A DNA stretch of 64,000 nucleotides from the NCBI RefSeq assembly GCF_003130075.1, contig NZ_NRCW01000001.1, positions 186,001 through 250,000 of the forward strand, in the 5' to 3' direction. The DNA comes from Aggregatibacter segnis. Lineage in GTDB: Bacteria > Pseudomonadota > Gammaproteobacteria > Enterobacterales > Pasteurellaceae. The notes under the pieces were generated by a model that was not told the origin of the DNA, did not search any database, and saw only the letters and a list, made by a program, of their open reading frames with translations. The translations under genes were made by a program, and so were the position numbers. Of this stretch, positions 9,608 through 17,124 are shown piece after piece (position 1 is the stretch's first letter; every line of letters starts with the position of its first letter).

Positions 9608-11032
9608 ATGACGCAAAAACTACATATTAAAACTTGGGGCTGTCAGATGAACGAGTACGATTCATCTAAGATGGCGGATTTGTTACACAGCACACACGGT
9701 TTGGAACTTACCGAGGTGCCGGAAGAAGCGGATGTTTTATTGTTAAATACCTGTTCCATTCGTGAAAAAGCACAGGAAAAAGTCTTCCATCAATTAGGTC
9801 GTTGGAAAGAATTAAAGAAAAATAACCCGAATTTATTGATTGGTGTAGGCGGTTGTGTGGCATCGCAGGAAGGCGAACACATTCGCACCCGCGCGCCTTA
9901 TGTGGATATTATTTTCGGGCCGCAAACATTGCATCGCTTACCTGAAATGATTAACCAAATCCGTGGCGGAAAAAGCTCTGTCGTAGATATTAGTTTCCCG
10001 GAAATTGAAAAATTTGACTGTCTGCCGGAGCCTCGTGCAGAGGGACCAACCGCATTCGTTTCCATTATGGAAGGCTGTAATAAATATTGTACTTATTGTG
10101 TGGTGCCTTATACCCGTGGTGAGGAAGTAAGCCGTCCGGTAGATGATATTTTATTTGAAATTGCGCAGTTAGCCGCCCAGGGCGTACGTGAAGTGAATTT
10201 GCTTGGTCAAAACGTGAATGCTTATCGTGGCCCGACGTTTGACGGTGAAATTTGTACTTTTGCAGAATTATTACGTTTAGTGGCAGCCATTGACGGCATT
10301 GACCGTTTGCGTTTTACGACGAGCCATCCGATTGAATTCACTGACGACATTATCGATGTGTATCGTGACACGCCGGAACTTGTGAGTTTCCTTCATTTGC
10401 CGGTGCAATCCGGTTCAGACCGCGTTTTAACCATGATGAAACGCGGGCATACAGCGCTTGAATACAAATCCATTATTCGCAAACTAAAAGTGGTACGTCC
10501 GAATATTCAAATCAGTTCTGACTTCATTGTGGGTTTCCCGGGGGAAACCAATGAAGATTTCGAGCAGACCATGAATTTGATCGCTCAAGTGAATTTCGAC
10601 ATGAGTTTCAGCTTTATTTATTCTGCCCGTCCTGGCACACCAGCGGCAGATTACCCAGATGATGTGACTGAAGACGAGAAAAAACAACGTTTGTATTTGT
10701 TGCAACAACGCATCAACAATCAAGCGGCTCAATTCAGTCGCGCGATGTTAGGTACGGAGCAACGCGTGTTGGTAGAAGGCCCATCGAAGAAAGATATTAT
10801 GGAATTAACCGGTCGTACGGAAACCAACCGTATTGTGAATTTCCAAGGTACGCCGGAAATGATCGGGAAATTTGTCGATATTAAAATCACCGATGTATTC
10901 ACGAACTCCCTACGTGGTGAAGTGGTACGCACCGAAGACCAAATGGGCTTGCGTGTGTTGCAATCGCCACAAATGGTAATTAACCGCACCCGTAAAGAAG
11001 ATGAACTGGGAGTAGGCCGTTACACCGGCTAA
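9608..11032 (+). CDS. miaB: tRNA-2-methylthio-N6-dimethylallyladenosine synthase MiaB
   Basis: This radical-SAM methylthiotransferase converts i6A37 to ms2i6A37 in tRNAs reading UNN codons. In the 474-residue protein the first iron-sulfur cluster ligands are C12, C49 and C83. The radical SAM cluster CX3CX2C is at C157, C161 and C164 in [11 protein letters not shown]-terminal TRAM domain covers roughly 380-445. All six catalytic cysteines are present. It stands alone, with its own terminator; the upstream 243 bases hold the queH terminator and otherwise nothing I can assign. Confidence 0.97.
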   Translation: MTQKLHIKTWGCQMNEYDSSKMADLLHSTHGLELTEVPEEADVLLLNTCSIREKAQEKVFHQLGRWKELKKNNPNLLIGVGGCVASQEGEHIRTRAPYVDIIFGPQTLHRLPEMINQIRGGKSSVVDISFPEIEKFDCLPEPRAEGPTAFVSIMEGCNKYCTYCVVPYTRGEEVSRPVDDILFEIAQLAAQGVREVNLLGQNVNAYRGPTFDGEICTFAELLRLVAAIDGIDRLRFTTSHPIEFTDDIIDVYRDTPELVSFLHLPVQSGSDRVLTMMKRGHTALEYKSIIRKLKVVRPNIQISSDFIVGFPGETNEDFEQTMNLIAQVNFDMSFSFIYSARPGTPAADYPDDVTEDEKKQRLYLLQQRINNQAAQFSRAMLGTEQRVLVEGPSKKDIMELTGRTETNRIVNFQGTPEMIGKFVDIKITDVFTNSLRGEVVRTEDQMGLRVLQSPQMVINRTRKEDELGVGRYTG

Positions 11033-11050
11033 TTTATCTGATCTGAATGA

Positions 11051-11083
11051 AAAAACCTCGCGATGTTTGCGAGGTTTTTTATT
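11051..11083. terminator. Bidirectional terminator between miaB and priC
   Basis: AAAAACCTCGC and GCGAGGTTTTTT form an 11-bp stem with a seven-base loop between two convergent genes. A and T runs on either side serve both strands. Confidence 0.9.
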
Positions 11084-11087
11084 TCGA

Positions 11088-11660
11088 CTATTTCTGCTTT
11101 TCGAGGAAGATTAAATATTCCTCTAACATTTCGATGGCTTCCAAACAACGAGCGCGACGTTGTTCTAGTTGTTCCAGTTTTAATCGGTTAAATGGAAGTT
11201 CCTCTCTCTGCGCTTCACTTAAACTGTCTTGCTCATGCTGAATTTTCTCATTAAAAGACGCTAAATATTCATAATATTTTGCCAATCGTTCGCGCGGTGG
11301 CAAACTGTGTACGGGATGCTGACGTTTATTTTGCGGTTTATTTTCTTCTTTATCTTTAACCGGAAAGAGCTGCGCATTTTGTTGTTGACGCGTTAAGGCA
11401 TCCGAAAGTGCGGTGCATTGTGCGGATAGTTTTTGCGTATAAAACTGCCAGGCTCCAATGTTATTGCTTTCAACCTGTTCAAGCTGCACGAAGGTGAGTT
11501 CTATTTGCTCAAAATAAAATGCCGTTTTTTGCCAATTTTCCGTAAACAGATTGGGTGAAAATTTGGCATAAACAATCTCTTCTTTTTGCGAGGCATAACG
11601 TGCAAAGAAATGCTGAAGGCTTTGTTTTAAGCGTTGTGTGGAAATGTTGTTCATAGACAT
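11088..11660 (-). CDS. priC: Primosomal replication protein PriC
   Basis: PriC is a replication-restart factor that loads the helicase at stalled forks lacking a leading strand. The protein is about 190 residues and almost wholly alpha-helical, with the conserved LPPRERLAKYYEYLASFNEKI segment and the C-terminal RLEQRRARCLEAIEMLEEYL helix. Upstream in-frame codons run through a USS, so the start MSMNNISTQRL is preferred; no good ribosome binding site is visible. It lies 56 bases after the permease on the same strand but behind a USS hairpin terminator. Confidence 0.85.
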   Translation of the reverse strand: MSMNNISTQRLKQSLQHFFARYASQKEEIVYAKFSPNLFTENWQKTAFYFEQIELTFVQLEQVESNNIGAWQFYTQKLSAQCTALSDALTRQQQNAQLFPVKDKEENKPQNKRQHPVHSLPPRERLAKYYEYLASFNEKIQHEQDSLSEAQREELPFNRLKLEQLEQRRARCLEAIEMLEEYLIFLEKQK

Positions 11661-11669
11661 AAAAAAGCA

Positions 11670-11711
11670 AAAGTGCGGTGGAAAATTTATTTGTTTTTCC
11701 GACCGCACTTT
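11670..11711 (-). terminator. USS-pair terminator after the NhaC-family permease
   Basis: AAGTGCGGT (11671-11679) and ACCGCACTT (11702-11710) form an inverted pair, extended inward by GGAAAA/TTTTCC. On the minus strand a T-rich stretch follows. It lies five bases after the permease stop codon. Confidence 0.7.
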
Positions 11712-11715
11712 AAGT

Positions 11716-13065
11716 TTAGAGAGTCATTGCTGCAAGCCAACCGAAGGCTAACAACGGAATGTTATAGTGAATGAACGTTGGCACAACAGAATCCCAAATG
11801 TGGTCGTGTTTACCGTCCATATTCAAACCGGATGTTGGCCCTAAGGTTGAGTCAGACGCTGGTGAGCCCGCATCACCTAATGCCGCCGCAACGCCGACGA
11901 TAGACACTGTGGCAAGTGGTGAGAAGCCGAAAGACAAACAAAGCGGTACATAAATTGAGGTGATGATTGGCACGGTAGAGAAGGAAGAACCGATCCCCAT
12001 GGTGATCAACAAGCCGACGAATAACATTAAGAACGCTGCAAGTCCTTTACTTTGTAACCCTTGCCCTAAGGTTTGCACTAAGTCAGTTACACCGGTAGTT
12101 GTGTTAATCACATTGGCGAAACCGGAGGCAGCGATCATCACGAAACCGATCATGGCCATTAAGCGTAAGCCTTGTTGGAAAATATCGTTACTTTCTTTTA
12201 GCTTAAAGATGCCGAACACAGCGAAAATGACTAAACCGACTAAACCACCGATGATCGTAGAGCTTGTGACTAATTGTGTGGTGAAGGTTGCTACAATCGC
12301 GACAAGGCTTGCGGTGATTTGTTTTGGTGTAATGTTAGCAATGTGTTGCTCAATGTCTTGTGTTGTTGGTTCTGCTGTGGTGACGGCATATTCACGGGGT
12401 TTGCGATAAGTGATAAATACGGCAGTCAATAAACCTAAAATCATCCCGGTTACCGGAATCATCATAGCGAGGGAGACTTCACCTACCGTTGTTTGTAACC
12501 CTAATGAGGCACCAACATTATTAATATTTTTAACTAAAATGCTTTCGATAAAGATTTTACCGAAACCCACCGGTAATAACATATAGGTGGCGGTTAAACC
12601 GAAAGTGAGGACGCAAGCTACGGCGCGACGGTCAATTTTCAACTTGTTGAACACGGCAAGTAGCGGTGGAACAACAATTGGAATAAACGCAATGTGTACC
12701 GGCAACAAGTTTTGTGAGGAAATCGAGAACAACACCAAAATCCCCAATAACGCATATTTGAACATGGCAATCCCATTGGCAGAGGGGGTTTTGTTCATGC
12801 GGGTAATGACTTTATAGGCGAGCAAATCAGTGATGCCTGATTTGGAAATGGCAATGGCAAATGCACCAAGCATGGCGTAGTTCATTGCCACTTCAGCACC
12901 GCCGCCGAGGCCGCCGGTAAAGGCTTCAATAGTTTTTGTTAGGCCTAAATCACCGATTAAACCTGCTGTGAGGGCAGAAATAACCAAGGCAACGACCACG
13001 TTAATTCGCAGCAAGCTGAGAATCAGCAAGACCGCGATGGAAATAACAACTGGATTGGTTAGCAT
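11716..13065 (-). CDS. NhaC-superfamily (YuiF/HI0325-like) permease, predicted histidine transporter
   Basis: This 449-residue inner-membrane protein has about 11-12 helices and belongs to the Na+/H+ antiporter family, with an N-terminal LLILSLLRINVVVALVISALTAGL segment and a GSSFSTVPIITSIYVPL motif near 360. Automatic annotation would call it a sodium/proton antiporter. Its leader region, however, encodes five consecutive histidines followed by an intrinsic terminator. As in his operons, expression should therefore respond to charged tRNA-His, which makes histidine the likely substrate. Comparative genomics has proposed YuiF-type proteins as histidine transporters on the same grounds. rnt lies upstream. 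Family assignment is firm; substrate is inferred. Confidence 0.85.
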   Translation of the reverse strand: MLTNPVVISIAVLLILSLLRINVVVALVISALTAGLIGDLGLTKTIEAFTGGLGGGAEVAMNYAMLGAFAIAISKSGITDLLAYKVITRMNKTPSANGIAMFKYALLGILVLFSISSQNLLPVHIAFIPIVVPPLLAVFNKLKIDRRAVACVLTFGLTATYMLLPVGFGKIFIESILVKNINNVGASLGLQTTVGEVSLAMMIPVTGMILGLLTAVFITYRKPREYAVTTAEPTTQDIEQHIANITPKQITASLVAIVATFTTQLVTSSTIIGGLVGLVIFAVFGIFKLKESNDIFQQGLRLMAMIGFVMIAASGFANVINTTTGVTDLVQTLGQGLQSKGLAAFLMLFVGLLITMGIGSSFSTVPIITSIYVPLCLSFGFSPLATVSIVGVAAALGDAGSPASDSTLGPTSGLNMDGKHDHIWDSVVPTFIHYNIPLLAFGWLAAMTL

Positions 13066-13159
13066 TTTTTTGTCCTTATGAGTTAAGTTATTGATAATTT
13101 ACTAGAGAAATAAAATTTGTCTAATAAAATCATCGGCTAATTTCAGAGGAATTTATTTT

Positions 13160-13206
13160 TACGTAAAAAAAAACAAACCCCTCGAAAGTCAACTTCCGAG
13201 GGGTTT
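13160..13206 (-). terminator. Attenuator terminator in the permease leader
   Basis: On the minus strand, AAACCCCTCGGAAGT pairs with ACTTTCGAGGGGTTT in a stem of about 15 bp with one G-U pair. It is followed by a run of T with one G. It lies between the histidine leader peptide (stop at 13274) and the permease start (13065), where an attenuator must lie. A near-repeat of the stem sequence (GGAAGATGACTTC) at about 13219-13231 may form the alternative pairing. Confidence 0.85.
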
Positions 13207-13273
13207 TAAAGGATAACGTTTTATTCGTGCCTGCTCAGAAGTCATCTTCCAAGCACACCAAATACCTGAAAGA

Positions 13274-13318
13274 TCATTCAGTTACGTGGTGATGATGGTG
13301 ACGACGAATAAAGCGCAT
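13274..13318 (-). CDS. Histidine leader peptide (His5) of an attenuator
   Basis: This is a 14-residue open reading frame, MRFIRRHHHHHVTE, with five consecutive histidine codons and a strong AGGAG ribosome binding site eight bases before the ATG. It resembles HisL, but it precedes a permease and not the his biosynthetic operon. When tRNA-His is scarce, the ribosome would stall at the histidine run and prevent formation of the terminator at 13160-13206, allowing transcription of the permease gene. The mechanism is inferred from the layout and from classical his attenuation. Confidence 0.9.
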   Translation of the reverse strand: MRFIRRHHHHHVTE

Positions 13319-13424
13319 TTGGGAATCTCCTATGTGAATTGCTTTCTAAACTACTGGAAAATATTTTTTATCGCAAGTGTTTTTTCAAAAAAATGTAAAG
13401 TGCGGTCAATATTTTTGATGTTTT

Positions 13425-14078
13425 TTAATTTTCCGCTATGACATGCGGAAATCCGCCCAAGTGTTTTAAATGATTTACCATATAACAAAACAGTTCTGCT
13501 GTGCGTTCCGTATCATATAGCGCAGAATGGGCTTGTTGGCTGTCAAAAGCAATTTTGGCCGCTTGGCAGGCTTTAACTAATACCGTTTGTCCGAACATAA
13601 AACCGCTTAATGTGGCGGTATCAAAAGTGGAAAACGGATGAAATGGGTTGCGCTTGGCGTTCATACGTTGCGCCGCTGCCATCACAAATCCATGATCGAA
13701 TGACGCATTATGCGCGACGATGATTGAACGTTGGCAGTCAGCATCTTTTTGTGCCTTACGTACCATTTTAAACATCTCGCTAATAGCGATATTTTCACTC
13801 ACGGCTCCACGTAATGGGTTGTCGATGTCGATACCGTTAAATTTGATGGACTCAGGATCGATATTGGCGCCTTCAAAGGGTTGAATGTGAAAATGACATT
13901 TTTGGTCCTGCACTAAGTTGCCGGCGTCGTCCATTTTTAGGGTAATGGCTGCCAGTTCTAATAGCGCATCGGTTTTGGCGTTTAAGCCGGCGGTTTCCAC
14001 ATCGATTACCACCGGTAAATAACCGCGAAATCGTTGTTTTAGTAAGTTGTAATTAATTGTTTCTTGGGCTTCAGACAT
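13425..14078 (-). CDS. rnt: Ribonuclease T
   Basis: RNase T is a DEDDh 3'-5' exoribonuclease that trims tRNA 3' ends (CCA turnover), 5S and 23S rRNA. The 217-residue protein has the first exonuclease motif VVIDVETAG with D26 and E28, the second in [12 protein letters not shown], and the third [14 protein letters not shown] carrying the catalytic histidine and aspartate. Length is typical. It is preceded by gloA on the same strand but separated from it by a terminator. The 359-base gap downstream to the permease holds a USS plus the histidine leader and attenuator of that gene. Confidence 0.96.
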   Translation of the reverse strand: MSEAQETINYNLLKQRFRGYLPVVIDVETAGLNAKTDALLELAAITLKMDDAGNLVQDQKCHFHIQPFEGANIDPESIKFNGIDIDNPLRGAVSENIAISEMFKMVRKAQKDADCQRSIIVAHNASFDHGFVMAAAQRMNAKRNPFHPFSTFDTATLSGFMFGQTVLVKACQAAKIAFDSQQAHSALYDTERTAELFCYMVNHLKHLGGFPHVIAEN

Positions 14079-14087
14079 AGCTCATCC

Positions 14088-14124
14088 TAAAAATAAAACG
14101 TGGATTATCGTTTATAATCCACGT
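14088..14124 (-). terminator. Terminator of gloA
   Basis: ACGTGGATTAT (14098-14108) and ATAATCCACGT (14114-14124) are perfect complements with a five-base loop. Read on the minus strand, TTTATTTTT follows. Confidence 0.85.
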
Positions 14125-14165
14125 TAAAAAACACTTGAATTTTTTACCGCACTTTAGAGGGCAAC

Positions 14166-14573
14166 TTAGTTGCCTAAGCCGGCTTGTGCGCTTTGATTTT
14201 CGATGAATTCAATTTTGTAACCGTCCGGATCTTCCACGAAAGCAATCACGGTTTTACCACCTTTTACCGGGCCCGGTTCGCGCGTAACATTGCCGCCCGC
14301 CTTGCGCACCGCTTCACAGGTCGTATAAATATCATCTACACCAATAGCGATATGACCGTAAGCATTACCTAAATCATATTTCCCTACGCCCCAGTTATAG
14401 GTTAATTCCAATACGGACGCTTTGTCTTCATCATCGTAACCTAAAAATGCCAAAGAATATTGGTATTCCGGATTTTCACTGGTACGCAATAAACGCATGC
14501 CCAATACATCTTGATAAAACTGAATAGAACGTTGTAAGTCGCCGACGCGTAACATGGTATGTAAAATTCGCAT
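14166..14573 (-). CDS. gloA: Lactoylglutathione lyase (glyoxalase I)
   Basis: This enzyme converts the methylglyoxal-glutathione hemithioacetal to S-lactoylglutathione. The 135-residue protein is the same length as E. coli GloA. All four metal ligands are visible: H5, E56, H74 and E122 (in [24 protein letters not shown] and IEFIEN). The start at MRILHTML is chosen because GGAGA lies eight bases upstream; the longer reading frame adds only five residues. It is a monocistronic unit bounded by terminators, and the ligand pattern matches the nickel-type bacterial enzyme. Confidence 0.97.
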   Translation of the reverse strand: MRILHTMLRVGDLQRSIQFYQDVLGMRLLRTSENPEYQYSLAFLGYDDEDKASVLELTYNWGVGKYDLGNAYGHIAIGVDDIYTTCEAVRKAGGNVTREPGPVKGGKTVIAFVEDPDGYKIEFIENQSAQAGLGN

Positions 14574-14640
14574 GATATTCTCCATCAAATAAATAAAATT
14601 GTGCTAATTATGCCACAGAATCATGGCGTTTTCTTTGGAA

Positions 14641-14676
14641 AATAAAAAGGATTAAGCTCAGTTGAACTTAATCCTT
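14641..14676 (-). terminator. Terminator of the TonB-dependent receptor
   Basis: AAGGATTAAG (14647-14656) pairs with CTTAATCCTT (14667-14676). On the minus strand the stem is followed by TTTATTTT. It lies about 50 bases after the receptor stop codon. Confidence 0.8.
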
Positions 14677-14724
14677 CAAAAGAAATTTAAAAAACGCAGT
14701 AAAATCCCACCGCACTTTTCAGGT

Positions 14725-16824
14725 TTAGAACGTGTAGTTTACACTTAAACGAACGTCACGGCCCGGCTCAGGCAAGGTGGATACGCCTGCGCGTTGGCTG
14801 TGGCTACGATAGTATTTGTTGAATGCATTGTTTAACGCAAGGTTGACATTTACGCTTTCAACCGGTTTCCATGTGATATAGAAATCGTTGACGCCATAGC
14901 CCGGACGTTTTGTGGTGGTTGAGCCGCCGCCACGATTGCTGGTTGTGGAATCGTAGCTGGTATGTTGTACAAAACGGCCTTTCCAACCGATTTCAACGTC
15001 AGGTTGTTCGAAGTGGTAAGACACACCGGTGGTCCAAGTACGACCGATCGGAATGGCGGTTACAGTGCTATCCACTGTTCTGCCGTTTAATTCCGGTTTA
15101 CTGTAAGCCACGCCTGCACGCAAGGTTAAGCCTTCGTATTTATAGGCTGCACCTAATTCATAACCATGATTTCTTAATTTGCCTGCATTTTGGATTTCAT
15201 AATAACCCGGTCTGATTTGCGTAAAGGCGTGCGTATCTTGGATCGTTTGCCAGAAATAACTTCCGTTCAAAGAAAGGCTGTCGGCTAATTTATAGTTGAA
15301 GCCTACTTCCGCGTTGCGCGATCTTTCCGGTTTAATGTTATTGGCAATGGAATACACTGCAGGTTTTCCTCGAGTCGATCCTGAAGAAAGCATAACTTCA
15401 AAGAAACGAGGACTTCGGGTAGCGTAGTTTAAGCTGGTATTTAAACTTAAATCATTGGTCACTTCATAAATTAAACCGACACTTGGGTTTAGGTTTCCTT
15501 TACTGGATTTTGAACCGTCCATTGCATGGAAATTGAAGTGGTCATAACGCAAGCCGGTCGTTAATGTAAACGCCCCTAAGCCCCAAATGCCCTCGGCATA
15601 AACACCCACTTCACGTTTCTTTTGGGTCTTCATTTGGACGCCGTTTTGAACGGTGAGTGAGTTAGGCTTACCTTCTTGATCGCGGTAATTGATACCGTAT
15701 TTGATTAAGTGAGACTCACCGATTGGAGAATCCAGGTTTAAGTTTGCACCATTGGCAATTAAACGGGTTCTGGAACGTTCACTTGGCTCTTCACGGCTAA
15801 TTACACTACGCCATACATTAGCCTTAGCATTGCTGATAAAGCCCATGTTTTTACCGGTCCATTCAATCTTGCTAGTATCGTTTGTGGTGATGCGATAGCG
15901 AGGGGCGTTATTTGCCGTATTCGGAATTTTGTTACCATCACGATCTAAAACATACCAAGTATTCCCTTCTTGGCTTAATTTATAGCCTTTTGCACTCTGT
16001 TCCCTTGTTAGCGTCGGTGGATTGCCGTTTTGCGCACTGGCGGTTAACCAATCTTGCGAAAAGTCAAACTCTTCACGAAGTGCGCGAACGCCGTAATGAC
16101 GCTCTTGACGGTGGCTTAATTCGATACGTTGATCTTCAGTAATATCAACCCCAACTTTGGCGAGTAAACCACGTTGATGTAATGAACTGTTTTGAACTTT
16201 TGTACCACCTTCCAAATTACGGAAATTATGACCGCCTTTATAGTCGCTTTCATTTACCCAATTACCGGAAAGTAATACATCCATCGCTTGGGCGCGTGAA
16301 TAAACGGTTGCGCCTTTGCTCCAGCCTTTGTTTGAGCTGACGCCGGCATTTAGTTTAAAACCAATGTCTTGACCGTCTTTCAGGAGATCTTTTGCACTCA
16401 CGGTTTCTGCCACGATAGCACCGCTGGTTGCACCAATGCCGGCACTGGCTGACCCCGTCCCTTTTTGTACGCTCACTTTCTTGAATAGTGCCGGGTCAAA
16501 CATGAAACGGCCTTGGTGGTGGAAAAGTTGGGCGTCGGTATAAGCATCATCCACTTTCACATCCACTTGATCTTGCCCCATCCCGCGAATGGTAAACCAT
16601 TGTGATGTGCCGCGACCGCCACCGAAGTTAATCGCCGGTTCGTCTTTTAATAAACCTTTTAATTCGGTTTCCGTGCTGCGATTAATCGATTCAGTTGTAA
16701 TCACATTGGTTTTACTTTTGGCACCGGTATTTTCAGACACCACGTTAATGATCTCTAAATTTTCTGCATAAACTGCAGTGGTAACTAATATTGCGAGGGG
16801 AAGCAATGAAAAATGTTTGCGCAT
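14725..16824 (-). CDS. TonB-dependent outer-membrane receptor, probable haem or iron uptake
   Basis: The 699-residue precursor has a signal peptide (1-20, ending VYA) and a TonB box region just after it (ENLEIINV). The plug domain is at about 40-150 (LLKDEPAINFGGGRGTSQWFTIRG, then GTGSASAGIGATSGAI). The 22-strand barrel ends in a terminal phenylalanine (LSVNYTF). The segment YATRSPRFFEVML occupies the place of the FRAP box of haem receptors. An excellent Fur box lies 77 bases upstream of the start. It resembles the haem-utilisation receptors of Haemophilus (Hup type), but a siderophore ligand is not excluded. No ABC transporter genes are adjacent. Confidence 0.9.
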   Translation of the reverse strand: MRKHFSLLPLAILVTTAVYAENLEIINVVSENTGAKSKTNVITTESINRSTETELKGLLKDEPAINFGGGRGTSQWFTIRGMGQDQVDVKVDDAYTDAQLFHHQGRFMFDPALFKKVSVQKGTGSASAGIGATSGAIVAETVSAKDLLKDGQDIGFKLNAGVSSNKGWSKGATVYSRAQAMDVLLSGNWVNESDYKGGHNFRNLEGGTKVQNSSLHQRGLLAKVGVDITEDQRIELSHRQERHYGVRALREEFDFSQDWLTASAQNGNPPTLTREQSAKGYKLSQEGNTWYVLDRDGNKIPNTANNAPRYRITTNDTSKIEWTGKNMGFISNAKANVWRSVISREEPSERSRTRLIANGANLNLDSPIGESHLIKYGINYRDQEGKPNSLTVQNGVQMKTQKKREVGVYAEGIWGLGAFTLTTGLRYDHFNFHAMDGSKSSKGNLNPSVGLIYEVTNDLSLNTSLNYATRSPRFFEVMLSSGSTRGKPAVYSIANNIKPERSRNAEVGFNYKLADSLSLNGSYFWQTIQDTHAFTQIRPGYYEIQNAGKLRNHGYELGAAYKYEGLTLRAGVAYSKPELNGRTVDSTVTAIPIGRTWTTGVSYHFEQPDVEIGWKGRFVQHTSYDSTTSNRGGGSTTTKRPGYGVNDFYITWKPVESVNVNLALNNAFNKYYRSHSQRAGVSTLPEPGRDVRLSVNYTF

Positions 16825-16900
16825 AAATGCTCCTTTAAAGGTTGATCAAAGGTGAAATTTACAGCGTGGCAATTTAACGTATTTGCTTAATTCATGCAAA

Positions 16901-16915
16901 TGATAATTATTATTA
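16901..16915. promoter_or_regulatory. Fur box upstream of the TonB receptor
   Basis: TGATAATTATTATTA matches the 7-1-7 Fur consensus TGATAAT-N-ATTATCA at all but one position. It lies in an AT-rich stretch 77 bases before the receptor start codon. Iron-dependent repression of the receptor is expected. Confidence 0.75.
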
Positions 16916-17013
16916 ATTATTAAATTATTTCTAATGGTATTTTATGGATAAAAATGTATGTGTTTTTTGTTAAAAGAGACGGAAACTGTAAGCACTATTG
17001 ATATGAGGAAAGA

Positions 17014-17082
17014 ATGAACATGAGAAGGAAAATCCCGCAAAATCTCACCGCACTTTTGCTTTTTCTCCTAAAAATTGACTAA
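17014..17082 (+). CDS. Possible 22-residue small membrane peptide
   Basis: The short frame encodes MNMRRKIPQNLTALLLFLLKID: a basic start and a leucine-rich hydrophobic half, preceded by GAGGAAAG four or five bases before the ATG. Part of the hydrophobic stretch is encoded by a USS (ACCGCACTTTTG). It ends 42 bases before the next gene. It could be a leader, a small membrane protein, or chance; the USS suggests that conservation may be for DNA uptake and not for coding. Confidence 0.25.
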   Translation: MNMRRKIPQNLTALLLFLLKID

Positions 17083-17124
17083 AATTCCTTAACTTTTCAC
17101 CGCGGATTGCAAGGAAACGAAAAT

